The notes under the pieces: generated by a model
Told to the model about the DNA's origin: nothing
What the model saw: only the letters and a program-made list of their open reading frames with translations
Databases searched by the model: none
Made by a program: the position numbers and the translations under genes
Shown here: positions 1 through 13,900 of the stretch, in pieces
Position numbering within the stretch: the first letter of the stretch is position 1
Layout: each line of letters begins with the position of its first letter
Assembly (NCBI GenBank): GCA_028564705.1
Contig: JAPXFQ010001140.1
Span: 310,001 to 374,000, forward strand
Direction: 5' to 3'
Source of the DNA: Apricaphanius iberus
Lineage: Eukaryota; Chordata; Actinopteri; Cyprinodontiformes; Aphaniidae
DNA length: 64,000 nucleotides

Positions 1-3000
1 ACTGTACCAGACACACTCATAAGAGTGCAACTAAAACTTAGTTTATACTTCTCTGTCAGCAAGTTTGCGCCAGGACGCAGATGTATCGACGGAGACGTTT
101 TCCAATCTTAGTTCTCCGTTAGTTTTTCAGTTATGCAAAGCAATTCCCAACCGGGACAGCAGGGGGTGCAAACTTTTCATGGCGCTGTAACGCCTACCGT
201 TACAGCGTTGTTTCTGGCTAACTTGTGAACGCATTCCCCCTAAAGGAGCATTGGATGACAAAGTAAGTTTTGATTAAGCTATAAAGCTTGGTAAAAGAAG
301 TCCAGCTCATAGAATACTCTAAAAACCCATTTAAGCAAACACAGCAGCCTGTTTTGTTGTTTCTCTACACCTCATTGTGCTCAAAATCACCAAAAGACCA
401 GATTAGTTAAACTGCTCTTTCAATATAAAGCATTCAGTGCCCAAACGCTGCATTGACCACTGATTACATGGACTATAGTGCACCGATCTAGTGAAACATC
501 TGGTTGTTGTTGAGCAGACCAATCCCAGGCATACTGTCAGATAGAAAATATGGTTCTACTCTGTCCCTCGTTGGGTAGGTGACAGAGAACCGTTGCGTCA
601 AAGGATAATGGCGCTGTATCAATCCGTTTTGACGTAGACGAAGAATTATAAACTAGGCTTAGAGGTGAATTCTCACCTGATAGTCCATTAAATTTGGTTC
701 AATAGGAGACCAAAATTGAACCTTTTTTTTTTGGTGGGTGCAATGTTGGAGCAATGGGCTCAGTATGAGCAGAAAAAGAGGTAGTTGTCACTGCGGCGCC
801 GTTTTGGTTTCATATATCCAGAACGACCTGTGTTATACTTGTCTTCCTGGTTTTGCTGTGGTCCGCCTGACATAAATGTATGCAACTGAACCGTTCCAGG
901 GGTCATTTCAACCGAACCGAGACTAAGATTTTTAGGCGTACTGGAATTCGCTTTTTCGGTTTGCATCACAGTTTGATTGCACGTTCATTCTTTCCCAAAC
1001 AAACTGTTAAAGTAAAGCGGACTAAACGGGGCAGGTGGGAATGCACCCTAAAGCCAGTGCTACATGTAGAGGTGGAAATTTTAAACTGAATATCATCAAA
1101 TAAAAGTGGTGTTTGCATATGGAAAGTAGGGGTTGAAATGACATGAGTCATACTACCAACATTGTCTACCTTGGCCTCACCACATTGGAATCCCAACTTA
1201 TCTAACTACATTAACTGGAACACTGTTTACTCAGGTGTGACTTAAAATCCCACCTCCGATTTCCTCCTTTAAACTCCCAACTTATTATACTGATCGGAAG
1301 CGTAGCTGGCAGCTAATAAACTATATTCATGACGAACAACGTCGTAGGAATCAAGGCCTCCAACAATACATTCTAACATCCTCTCCCTTGATTACACTCT
1401 GCCAAATCTTGTCCTCCTCCACGATGTACAGAAACATGGAGGACGGGCAAACCACGCCTCCTCCGGAAATACTTTGAAGGTCATGCTGAATGCCTGAAAA
1501 AGAATGAGTCCACGTTCAACCTGGACAAAAGCTACTTCTCTACTTTTCAGTGCAACTGAAAACAGCTGCAAAGACCAGAAGTCAAACACCAAAAACACAG
1601 TCCTAAAAAGCCATTCAGACTCTTGCATGTTCAGTTCTTTGCGTAGTTCCAGTGTAACCTCAGAGGAATATTCACATGTTCCCATAAAGCACCTTATCTC
1701 TTATGCTTCTGAAAACCCAGCCTGCTGAACATTTATGGCTTGATAAAGAGATAAAAGAAAGGAGAAGTCAAGGAGACTCTCCTGACTGCCGTGGATGACT
1801 GAATCTTCTCCTCAGCATGTTCAAACAGTGGCTAACAGAACGTCACAAAGACGGTCTGGGGATTTCTTTGTTTGTTTCAGTGAAATGTTAACAGGGATTG
1901 GTTAACTGATTTAACCAGCTGTTCCACTCCAAGCTTACCCTCCACAGAAGGGGAGTGTAAACTTTAGCCAGCCCTTTCCTGCATAAGAGTCACCTTGTCC
2001 CTCCAGAACAGTTCCTCTCTGGTTTTACTCCGACTTCCTGCTAGTTACCTCCACCAGCGCTTGGCCGCTCTGTAACGTGGGGATGCTCAACATATTGTGA
2101 AAGCAGGATGAGTAAATGGTTATTGCCTCCGCCCCCTCTGCAGCCACTGATCACCTGAGCAGTGAACCTGGAAATGAGGACTGCAACGTCCTTCAATGGC
2201 TCACCTTCTACTTAAGAGCTCTTTCAGCCCTTCAGACAAATGGTTTTGTGCAGAACAATAACGAGCCTTCGGTCGTGTGGATTAGTGCGAGAATCATTTG
2301 CTCGTTTTCTGAAGAAGATTCGTCATCTGCACTCATCGGTATCATAGAACAACGGGGTTGTTTGCAGAGATCTCATGTGCTGAAGGTCCCTTTACCAGCA
2401 CAAGCCCTGTTTTCACTAAAAACAGAACATTTCCATGTACCAGACACTGTGTACCTGCACACACGCAAAGAGAAAGAGAGGGAGGCAGAGAATCAAATTG
2501 CAGTGGATTGCCCGTGCCCTCCATATGTCACTGGTGACGGAAAAGTACCGCCATGATCAGCCAGAGCGACGCACGTTTGTGCAGGAACAATTAACCCCAG
2601 ATTGGTCTTCTCACTTTTCTTTGTGTTCTATTGTTCCATCAGTTCTTAAAAAAAAAAAAAAATGCTGACTGCGGTGTTCTTACAGCAGCTGCTGTGAGAG
2701 CAGGGAATGAGTTCTCTGCGCTAAGAATAGAGATGATGTTTCCTGACTCACACGGACGCCCGATTTGCATCAGGATAGTCTGAGAGGGAAGCTGTTCCAG
2801 AAAACTGGGAAAATGTCCCTTTAACCAAAGCAAAAAGTATTACACTAACATTTTAAAGCCAATGAGGGGGATTTCAGGGAATTCTGGGATTGACTTAAGA
2901 AGTCATGTTCAATGTAACAGTTAACGGACACTCAGCCGACGTCTTCACCTTCATTGAGTTTTTGTTTTGTTTTTTATGATTGGATGACTGTTGGGAACAG

Positions 3001-3200
3001 TGAGGTCACTGAACTACTAGCCTAATAATAACACAGTCAGGTAATTGTACAATAGAGCTCAGACAGGACTGTCCTGTCCACTTTATGTATACAGTACTAT
3101 GAGTCTGCCATCTAGTGGCTGAAAACTGCACTGCACCTTCCCTGGGAGCAAAATCTGCTTCCACAGGCCAGAAAAATCGGACCACCACTATAATCTGTGG
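1..3200. other. intergenic, no gene recognised
   Basis: Short reading frames here (for example 2116-2556) have no recognisable domain, splice context or homology. At about 950-1055 there is a transposon-end-like stretch (AAGCGGACTAAACGGGG...GCACCCTAAA) that resembles the sequence at about 10020-10106. Nothing else can be supported. Confidence 0.5.
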
Positions 3201-3214
3201 TGTGTATACATCTA

Positions 3215-3440
3215 AAGCTCTACAGGTGTTACTGCCTCAGTGAAGGTCAGAGGTCATGATTCAAGAAAAAGAAAAAAAACGGCCTCCATGGGAGAGTTGC
3301 AAACGAGAACCACTGCTGACTCAAAACAACCATTTAACATCTTTGAGCCTCAAGATTAACATTTTGCGGACTGACCTGACAAAACTGGACTTTGGATGGA
3401 GTAAGTCTCCTTACACCTGGAGTAAAACAGAATATTTAGG
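3215..3440 (+). pseudogene. Tc1-like transposase remnant
   Basis: Translation includes HDSRKRKKTASMGELQTRTT-like residues in shifting frames. These correspond to the Tc1 block HDSTRKRLGKNGLHGRVPRR. It is short, frame-broken and without terminal repeats. A related remnant lies at about 30190-30290. Confidence 0.5.
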
Positions 3441-3912
3441 GAAAAGAACATCATACCTACAGTCAGTCAGTGGTAGAGTGATTGAATTAAATTTCTTGGA
3501 CAATTATTCTGTCTATTCTTGGATGCTGCACTTATCTCTTTCTCCAGACTAAACATGGAGACAGATATTTAAAGAGGGGAAAACAAGACAGTGAATTTGT
3601 TTTATGCAAATATGAAGGATTCATTTATTTTTTGAATGATCACAATCTTACTTTTCTCTGTTCAGAATATAAACCCCTTGTCCAGAGGCAACCTGTAGAG
3701 AAGTCTTAGAATATGGTCAGATGAAGGTGAAGGAGTCCCGCATGGTTATTTTGAGGCTATGAATTTGGATGCTCTGTGCCACATGGAGAGGACACCAATG
3801 CCATGACAAGGTATATAAACGTTTGAGTGGACAGCATCAACGCATATTAAAAATCCAATATAATAAAACCACAAGGAGTGTTCTGTTAGGGAGACAAGGA
3901 ATGATTTAGGAC

Positions 3913-4674
3913 TAAGGATGTCCCAATCAGCATTTTAGGCCTCTGATGTCAATCTTTTATTTCACGTTTGGTACTGAAATTTAAATAACTGAAATACATT
4001 TTTAGCAAGTAACTCTACTGAACCTTTTATGAGACTAATTTCATTAAGAAGCATTAACATTATTGTAAATCCAAAGAAATCGTATACTTAACATATACTT
4101 GGTACATTAAAATAAAAAAGTATTTCCCGTAGGCTATATGCTGGTGTGCACAACGCTACACTTCCACTGTCATGGGAGCACATTCACTGTAATATATTGA
4201 GTAAATACATGTTATAAAGCCCACATTGTTCCAAGTTTGTAGGTTGCAGTATTATTATTGGTGTTTTCCTATTAGATGAAATATCATGTGCTCCTGAACA
4301 CAGCATAGATTTCCAATGCTATTTGAATGCATCACAAGTGCAGTTTAACTTCTGCCTTTGTCTCTGTTTACTGTTGTGTGTAAATGCCAGGAGGGGAGTT
4401 TCTATGCCTTTATTTTATAGTTTAAAGTACGGTTAAGCATGTTTGTTGAAGTTTACCCATATTAGAATTGTGTTTTATCTGCTATGCTTATTTATGGTAA
4501 TTAAAAGTCCTTGTTTGCACAGCTAAGGAGGTTTGAATTATTGCGCAATCACAGCCAAAAGTAACTAGGAGGTACTTTCCTAAAAATTGGCACAACTCAT
4601 CAGCTAATATAGCCGATCTCCGATCTCTGAAAAATGTGGAAATATCGTTCCGATCCGATCTCGGTACATCCCCA
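3913..4674. mobile_element. non-autonomous hAT element, 762 bp, family A
   Basis: It is bounded by TAAGGATGTCCCAAT and ...CGGTACATCCCCA, which form an inverted pair. It is flanked by 8-bp target duplications TTTAGGAC (3905-3912) and TTTAGGAG (4675-4682). No transposase frame. A rearranged inverted copy lies at about 59455-60130, and a fragment at about 55645-55695. Confidence 0.75.
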
Positions 4675-5016
4675 TTTAGGAGTATATAGAAGTTGCTCTA
4701 ATTTGAGATCAGAGACAGCAGGGGAGGCATAAAGGAAAAAACAGGAGAGCAAACTACAGAGGAACAATATCAGCGATGTGTGGTAGGGGTATGAGGAAAA
4801 TCAAAGGCTTTAAGCACAGGAAGGACCAGATAGATGGAAGTCTGGACAGAGCCAATGAACTAAACACATTCTTCAACATGTTCCAAGAAGGTTCTGATGT
4901 TAAAAAACGAAACAAACCCATTGAAGTCTGGAGGAACAAATATTGTTTCATTTTCTGATGAAATTCCATACTATTCCTTGAACAAAACCAAAATCCAGCA
5001 TTTCTTTAACCATTTG

Positions 5017-5022
5017 TTTATT
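5017..5022 (-). terminator. candidate arhgap1 polyadenylation signal
   Basis: It reads AATAAA on the minus strand, near the distal end of the repeat-poor stretch downstream of arhgap1. Nearer signals exist, so alternative 3' ends are possible. Confidence 0.3.
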
Positions 5023-7079
5023 GGTTGTTTACATGGATAATACAACACATCATACCATCATATTGTACATGTACAGGGCAAATATCCACAGTACTGTATA
5101 TCAAAAGTAAAGGATGGCAAAAACATTTAAGAAAATAGAATCACCAGGTATCAACAAGTTAGCAGGGAGGTCCAGCATAAATTTTCTTCCAAGGCTTTAA
5201 CGTTTACTGTCACCTTAACAATTACAGTACGAAGTTCCATAGATTATTGGGTCTGCAACTGATCACAGAACCAAGGAGGAACAGCGGTACGGAGAATCCA
5301 TGCACAAAAAAGCTACGTTCAATAGAAGAACGTCTATTTTCAGACATTTTTCATGAATAATAAATTATTCTTTTATATTTATTATGGAATTCATAAACAT
5401 TACAAGTTTAAACTTTTACATGGTACAGTTTTCATCAATGCGTAGTGCTTACCCACCCCTCAGTAGCTGCAGTTTCTGGATGTATAAAAACAAAATCCTT
5501 TCGCAATCTTTTTTTTTTTTTTAAACAGCCGAGATCTGTTCGACAACGTCTCCATGGAAACGGGCTGTTGGTTCATTTTATCTATGGCCAAACCGGCACT
5601 TACGAGGAAAACCACTTGGGAAACACGAATAAGGCACAAGCACACAAACAAATAAAATAAAAAAACTTGTTCTGACTTGGGTTTTTTCCCTGTTTTGTAG
5701 TAAGATTTGTGTGTGTGTGTGTGGTTTTCAGAAGTCTGCACAAAATTTTATGGAATAAATGACATTAAAAGGTGGAAAATGTGTCAAAAGCACGGAATTT
5801 TAAGCATGGTGTGTAGACTTCTGAGGAACGCTGTACCTTTAAGAGACACTTCACATCACAGATCAAATAAGAACACTTCTAAAAAATAAAAAATAAATCA
5901 CCATGCTAGATTTACAATATGTTCACTTGTTTACACACAACAAACACATCCACTGAACTGAATGGCTTCCACACACACACGTATACTCACACACTCTACA
6001 ACATAAGCATGTCAGTCACCATGGCACCGGTGTAACTGCTGCTTTTTCTTTTAGCTCCAGCCAAGCTAAATTTCGCAGACTTTGGCGTTTTTTCAGACGT
6101 TTTAGGTAACATATGAACATCACATCACAAATTTTGAAAAGGTTTCTCGTTATTTTTGGTGACGTATGACTATGAGGAGGGAGCCTGGCTGATCAGTTCT
6201 GTAGAGATTTCACTTCGACCCTGAGGGGCGTTACTTTGGATGAGCTGCAGGATGACGGAAAATGAAATAGTCCATCTCAATACACAATAAAAAAATGGTA
6301 ATTACTAATAATAAAAAAAAGAAAGAAAATGGAGCAACATGTTAGCAGATATTGCAGGCGCTTCTGCTTTACACACCTTTAGTGTTAAAAATGTGTCTTT
6401 ATCAGTCCTGACGGGTCCCAACATGAAAGATTCAACAAGAAAATCACTGTCTTGGGGGAATTTAAAAGGGTCAAACATGGTTTTTGATCTGAAATAGACC
6501 CATAATACCCAACAGGAGGCAAGGACCCGTAGTCCTGTAGGAAGAGGCCAAACCACTAAGGCTTATGTGAAGGTTTAAAACGGTATATACTTCGTTAAAA
6601 AGAAAGAAAAAAATATCGTACAACTTGGACAGACTCCGTTAGTGGCACAGCTACTTATAAGGCAACGAAAACACACAGAAAAAAAACACAGACAACATAC
6701 ATCCGTACAGCGTGAAGTCATTTAACATGAGCTGTATGTGCTACTTCAAGAGAAACGTGTAAAAAGTGTCGCTTATTGTATGACCGAAAGGTTGACTGTT
6801 TATGGCAGCTGGAATGAGTACCAATGGAAAAAAGAAAGGTCTAGACCATCCAATCATTTCTGCTCCTTAGGGAAACACCTTTCTAGTCAGATACGACCTA
6901 AAGCTGACCAACTCAGCACTGGCAGAGTCGGAAAACTGAGAAAATATCAATGATAATAAAGCTGACGCGCAGGAATACGATCATCTAAACCAGCAAAAAC
7001 AACTGTATAGTGAAATATGAAAGAAATTGGTGTATCGCTATTGAAACATGAAGGGGATGCTGAATTCGTATTACGCTAG

Positions 7080-7119
7080 AAAACGGTAGGTCGTCCACAT
7101 GAAGACGACCTACCGTTTT
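7080..7119. promoter_or_regulatory. perfect 16-bp hairpin in the arhgap1 3' flank
   Basis: The arms AAAACGGTAGGTCGTC and GACGACCTACCGTTTT are exact reverse complements separated by an 8-nt loop. The hairpin lies about 670 bp past the arhgap1 stop, so it would fold in the mRNA if the 3' UTR is as long as proposed. Its function is unknown. Confidence 0.6.
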
Positions 7120-7789
7120 TCCACAGACGATGGGAGAAGGTCCAGAGATCGGAGTTCAGCACTCGGTTCCGACGGTTTGGGTTTGGTATCTGCGAGGATT
7201 TACAATGATGCTACTCAATGGCTTCCTTTGACTACAACTCGCCGTAGATTGTCGACACAATTTCATTACCAAGTTCACGATTATTTAGGTAAACCTGAGT
7301 CCATCGGCCTCCTGATGCCAGCTAAAAAAATCCCACTCTTAGACGACGTTTGGTCATGCTTGGGAGGCTTTTTTGGCACAGATCAAGAAAGGGGACCAAC
7401 TCAGTTCTGAGATAATGCTCTTAGGTAAAGATGGAAGCCGAGCCACTTTAGATTACACTGGACAAGAGTTGGAAATCAGAGTTGAGTCACAATGAAGCGA
7501 AGGCTGCTTTTTTTTAGCCGTCTGTTCCTAACTGTGGTCATTCTTTGCAATCTGGCTCGTAATATTCTACTAAAAATCATGGCCGACTGACATGAACACA
7601 GGACAACAGGCTAATCAACAGGACGACGCTGAGACGGAATGACGGGCGCTTGGTCCACAGTTGGTGGTGTTGGTACCGGAGTACCTTTCTAATTGGTGGT
7701 GAGCTCATATTTAAATGCTGCAGAGTTGCGAGGTCTCAGCGCCAAAGCAGGCTGCATGAAAGACCCCGAGAAGGAGGAGGAGAGGGTGA

Positions 7790-7957
7790 TTAGGTAAAAA
7801 CCAGATGCTGCTGATCCAGCAGGGTCCTGGTGAAGTTGTTGATTGGCCCGATGGCGCTGAGCGACATGGCGTTGTCCCGCCCCCACAGCAGGTTAGGGCC
7901 GAACACCACCGCCAAGTTACTGTTGGTCATCTTGTTCACTTCGCTTTTGGCTGATAC
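7790..7957 (-). CDS. arhgap1: arhgap1 coding exon 12 (stop codon)
   Basis: It encodes [20 protein letters not shown], then [20 protein letters not shown] and [11 protein letters not shown] before a TAA stop at 7792-7790. It carries the conserved Asn of the RhoGAP active site. The tail is shorter than the human one. Confidence 0.94.
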   Translation of the reverse strand, partial: VSAKSEVNKMTNSNLAVVFGPNLLWGRDNAMSLSAIGPINNFTRTLLDQQHLVFT

Positions 7958-10900
7958 CTGGAAAAAACAAAAACACGCACGTGTTGGCAGGCAGGAGGCG
8001 GCCGAGGCATTCTTGGTAGGGGCGAGCACTGAGAGAGTTCTACCTGAGCCAGGAAGGTGATGAGGTACCGCAGTGAGGCGTAGTTCTCCTCTGGGAGGGA
8101 CTCCACCAAGCTCTTCATCACTTCTGCCTGATTGTCGCTGGATACAGCTGAGGAAAACCAACCATCGACCCACAGGAGATTAGAACTGACAGTCTGGAGA
8201 CCATGATTACACCAACATCTACAGAGGCACCAGCGAATGCAGACTCTTTGTGTTCAAGCTTTCAGATCTAACTCATTTTAATAATCAGACAAATTGTTGC
8301 AACTCAGGATCTAAGTCTATACTTTGACCAGGACTCTGCCAAACTTTTTGGCTATTAAGAGTTGGATCTGCTGACGCTCTTTGGATAACTGGCCAGACAA
8401 TTTCCTTCAGGATTTTTTGGTAGAGAGCAGACCTGATGACTCCATCAGTGTTAGAGCAGGTTACACAGATAATCACACCACTTTGTTTGACAGCGGGTAA
8501 AAGGATCCTTTTCTATAATACTGCCTTAGCTTTGCACCTGACATAAAAGGACACCTTCCAGAAAGATCCACTTTCGCCTCCTTAAGGCCGTATTCACACC
8601 TGATAATCTACAACATTGTTGCGTTTTTAGCTTGTCCGGTTGGCATTCACCGTGGCTTTTTATTTTCAGGAAGTCCAAAGCTTTGAGCAACAATTTCCGC
8701 TCTCCACCTGTGTTGGCGCTGTTGTAGAGCTGTACTTCCTCTTGGTGCTGGGGAACTTCCAGGACAGCTGGATGTAAACAAACCCACAATAGCAGCAGAT
8801 TATAGCGGTTTTAGGATTGGTCCATTGTCTTTGGCAAATGTACCAGATAAAAACTGCAGCTGTAACTCAGGATAAACATAGAATGAGGCAGAGGACTATG
8901 GAGAATTTTGGTTTTTATACAAGATATATACATATGAGCATTTTGATATGATTAGTACCGCCTGAATACAACTTCCAGCACAGATGGCCTCCTTATAAAA
9001 ACGTTAAGGTATGTATAAGATCCAGCATTTAATTCTCCAGCATTACTGTTTGTTTAGATTTTATTTACCCAGGATTAGGAATGGGTATCGTTAAGGATTT
9101 ATCAATACTACTACTCTTAATGATACTCCTTATCGATCCGGTACTTTATTGGTATCCCTATCTGTACTTTTTTAAAGACTAAAACAAAAGGGTAAAAACA
9201 CAAATAATGAACTATCATTTTTTTATTATTTAATAATTGGAACAGCCAGACCCAGAAATTAAAAAACTACAAAATAAAAAGTAAGAAATTAATAAAAACT
9301 TGATATAAATAAATTATTTTATATATCAAAAACTAAAAATACTATGTTGTCTATTTAAGAAAGTTTAAGGGATTCAAATAAAAAAGATCAAACATGATTT
9401 CCCTATAAAACAAGGCAAGAGCCAAAATGAAAGATTTTGAATGCTAAAGTGTATAGTGCAAAATAAGCCCTGAGAACATTGAGAACAACACTATAATATC
9501 CACCCATCAATTTTCTGTACAGCTGCATCCTAATGCAGCAGCACTCAGGCAGTCAAAAAACTCTCAGTTTGTATTTGGTGTATTTTAGAAAAGTGTTTGG
9601 TCAGATTACTCGTATTCTGGCCTTTGCAAGAAAAGCTTTTATTGCATTTGTGACAGCGTGCATTGTTGGCTTCGAATTTTGTAAAACGAATTCAAAGTTT
9701 GGATCGTTTCGTTCTGCCACTGTGTCTGTATGTGTATCTACTGGTGAGCGAAGCTTGTAGTGAGAGCGCTGCGCAGGAGTGCCTCCTCCCACCTTCAGTT
9801 CCTGCGGTGTGCTTTTTAAGGAGAAGCAGGCTGCCAATACAGTGTTTGGCTTATGTTTTTATCTCCTGTAAAAGATGAATATGACCTTAATTCTACCATT
9901 AGGAGCACAGATAAGGCTGAAGCTTATCGGTCCGGGTGGACCGTCAAAATCAGTCCCGGGTCTAATTTAAAACCAGGTTTCGGTACCCATCCCTAACCAT
10001 TATGCCCAGTACAAAAGTTCGCTTCCTGCATTGAGTTTCCGGGCAAACGAACTAGAGTTCGTTTCAAGTGGACTAAATGGGACTGGTTTGAATCCACCCT
10101 AAATCCACAGAATATTTGATCAAAAGTGTTCAGGATCTCAGGATGTTTTCATATTGTGTTTCTCTTAGCTTAAGATGTTGTTCCGGGTTCTTCTGGAACC
10201 TCCTGGAGGAATTTGGGAAGGTTTCTCATCGTGGCTAAAGCCGGGATAACACGGTGCATTTTTCAGCAGTCTCTAAAGACTGCTTTGTGCTACAATGTGT
10301 GAGCTCCACCGAGCTCTAGAGGTGTATCCCTGCACAGCCACAGATTTCAGTTTGTCAAACTGCACAACGTCTAGCTGTAGAAGGACGCGGCAAAAGCCAA
10401 CGTTAGCGAAAGCCCACAGAGCCAAGATCGAGACAAAGAACACAAGAGCTAGTTGCGTTAATACGTTTCTGTCTAGACTCTGAATCAAGGACGAATGTGG
10501 ACACGCTCATGGCTGGGAAAAACGGGACAGATTGGCACCGACTGGTTTTCTGTGTTGTGTCCATTGTTGGTAATGATGTTGCTGTTGGGAGTGCACCGAT
10601 CCAACTTTTTAAGTCCCAATACCGATAGCAGGATTTTGTGTATCTGTCGATACCCTATACCGATCCAATACTATTGTTAAATTAATAAACTGTATAACTT
10701 CTACCTTATATCTTTCTTGAAGAGACTAAAGACACCACACTATACTAACTAAACATAACTAAGACTAAATAAAAGATGTACAACATAAATTACCACAAAA
10801 ATAAAGTTTCAAGTGAAAATTGTATCTTTTTTTGGGAATTAATTGCAGGTTTTCCACATTTAGAGTATCGGTTCGTGGTATCGGTTAAGTTTAACCGATA

Positions 10901-13900
10901 CCGACACATGTACATGAGACGGTATCGGGCCGATACCACTATCGGTGCATCCCTAATTGCTAATGTCGCATATACAACCTTACCCTTTTTCGCATGGCAG
11001 ACTGGAGTCGTTGGATTTTGGACTCTGCCTGAAGACCGCCGAGGGCTGGTTTTGGTCTTCAGTGCAATAAATATGCTGTTGGGCAGCACATCAAACTGAA
11101 CGGCCACAGACCGGTGAATCACAAGCACTGTTTTTCATCACGACAAAAGTAAAGGCCTAGGACGGCCGTATTAGCACTGTGTGATCCTGGCTTTAGCCTT
11201 AGAAACGACTTTGTAACCGTTTCCAGTTTGATAGAAGTCAAAGACTTTGTTTTCTGTCTATTCTTGAATTTCTTCAGATTTGTGCTTGACCTGTTGCTTC
11301 TTAATGACTTATTATCTTACTTCAGGCTGTCAGATATGTTCCATTTAAGAGATTTACTGGTTAGACAATAATCAGGTACAAGTGTTGATGAAATTTATTA
11401 AATTTAACTCTTTTTTCCCCCCATTCATTGTCTAGGTTTCATCTTTTCCAAATTAGATCTTCTGATTCTTTACAGAAAAAGACCCATAAGAGTTCAAACA
11501 AGCTGGGTTTCCAGCTGTTTCCACAAAAACAAAGAAGCCTCCTATAACATAGTTTTTCTGTCCTTAAACACCAAAGCCTGTCTTGTTAGGCTGAAAATAG
11601 CCTTCAGAGTCCTGCTGGATTGTCACCATAATTTATCCTGATTCTAGAACAACAACTCTGAACTTACATGTGAAGTTGACGATGTCATTGTAGAGCTGGT
11701 ACGTCAGCAGAGGCTCAGGAAGTTCTCTAAGGAACGTTTTTAGTATGACGGCAGCCAGGTGAACGTCCTCCATGTCTCTGAAACTCACTGTGGCTCCTAA
11801 ATCACACACAGAACAACACAGTTAACGTTAAACTATTTATTAAAAGCAACTGTGGCCGCAGATCACGGTTTCTTCATAGATTCTCTGATTTTCGTACAGC
11901 TCTGCTCCCTAGAAAACAGTCTAACCAATTTGAAATTCTGTTAAAGTACTATGAATTATGAATAACTAAGAAGTTATTGGACGTTTGAGCTGTTCTATTG
12001 TAGTCTAAACTAGGGCCCGACTGATATGGATTTTTGGGGTCCCATACCGATATAAAACAAACAATATAATGGTCGCTAAAGGTACTTTTAAGCTTAAACC
12101 CTGCATTCTCTGCCTATTTTGATGCTCATATATGTCTCCCTGGTCTATTCTGCATATTCTGTACATATTTTTTTATATTTTTAATTATTTAAACATCTTT
12201 AAGTATCCTGCTCTGTAGCACATTACAACCTTGTTATGCTGCTTTATCTGTATTTTTTTATCTTAATAAGGTACAGTTCTCTGTTTTTGTAACTATGTCC
12301 ATAATGTCTTTTTTTTTCTTGTGGACTCTTAAATTGTGTTCTGTTCTTGTTTTTTCTGCTGTTACAAATGAATTTCTCCTTAGGGGACAATAAAGGATTG
12401 TTTTATTCTATTCTACACACCAAATAACAGTCTCAGTAACTCGCTGGATTCCAATGTAAATAAGATTTATTTAGCAATGATTTAAAAAAACAACACAAAA
12501 CATACGTTTCCTGAATGCACCAAGTGTGCATGCAGCTTATAATGCAGACAAATTTCTGCAAACATCAAGAACAAGCCGGCTCTCTAACCTGTAGGTTATA
12601 TCAGGGGCAGATTTTCACAGAAAGTAACAAACGGTGGTCATAAATGTCACCAGATTTGTTGCTAGGTAATTTTTAGGAAAAAAATTGCGCCATCGAAACA
12701 GCGAATAACCAGCATTGTTGCTGCGTTTGTCTAACTGCAGTTAAATCCCGACCATTGAGCGCATAGACCAGACAGCAGCGCTGAAAGTATTTATTAATAT
12801 CCCCATTGTAAGCCAGTGGCGGTAATAAATTAGTCAGTGGCGGTCGCCGCTGAACTTCCTATGTATGAAAAACCCTGTTAAATTAAAATTAAACAGCACA
12901 CAGCGACCAACTTCTAAGTATTCTTATTTAAGATCTTTTTTACATCTTTGTTACAAACATTGTAGCGCTCTTCCTGGGTTTTTTTCTTCTGAAGTATCGC
13001 AAACTGTTAAGTTATATTTCATGACAGTAGATTTAAAATGGTGACAAAGTCGCTATTGAGGATTTACTGCAGTCACGAAACTAACACGGATACTTTTAAT
13101 ATTTATAATAGTCCACGGAGTCGTTAAAGTCTCTGTAGGTTGCTGCTACAGCATTTTTTTTAAAGGCAAATAAACATTTGATACATTATTTAATCTAACA
13201 CATCAGTTAAGATATGAACTTAAGGAGTTTATTTGTACAAATCTAAGTTTTAGCAAGGAAATACGCAGGTTAAACCTTTTACACGCTGAATTTTCCACAC
13301 AAAGCCACGAGGCAAACATTAAGCTTATGAAGGAAGAGGGGGAACACGTTTTTGTCATTGCTTATTTCACAGCTCACCACTGACAACAAATAGGCCCTAT
13401 GCTCAAGACTTTGTTTTTACTCACCTCTGCCACTTTTTTCTTTACAAATACGTAACAGTCTGAGTGTATGTTAAGCTCGTCTCCTGAGACGTGAAATGAT
13501 GAATCTGGCGCCATCTGCTGGATAAATAGCTCATTTGCATTTTTTGCCACCCCCCCCCCTCAAAAACAAAGCAAAAAAACGAAATTTTTTAAAATTATAG
13601 GCATTCTTTCTACAGATAGCCAATATCATCCATCACCCCCATTATCGGCCGATAATATTGGCCGCCCAATATATCGGTCGGGCCCTAGTCTAAGCCAGTG
13701 ATTAGCACAGCTATCTTAGACAAGCTGAACTCCAGAAAACAGAAGCTAAAAACTTAAAAGAATTAAGCGCCTTTAGAAAGTACTTGTTTTATCCATATTG
13801 TGTTAGATTACAGTCTTATTCCAGAATGGAATTAAATTTATTCCGAACATTTTTACACAAAACTACAGAATGGCAAATTGGTTGAAGTCCCATCTGGGTG

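Larger units (their letters stand above)
5000..7789 (-). other. probable arhgap1 3' untranslated region
   Basis: About 2.8 kb after the arhgap1 stop contains none of the transposon remnants that crowd the rest of the window, as expected for a long transcribed 3' UTR. Candidate minus-strand AATAAA signals are at 5022-5017 and 5383-5378. A (TG)n tract lies at 5708-5722. The 3' end is inferred and is not proven from sequence. Confidence 0.45.

Noticed and set aside
2116..2556. 146-codon frame
   Set aside because: No recognisable domain, no splice signals around it, and its composition is typical of non-coding DNA.
7830..8060. Plus-strand frame opposite arhgap1 exons 11-12
   Set aside because: It is the antisense shadow of coding exons that show RhoGAP motifs.
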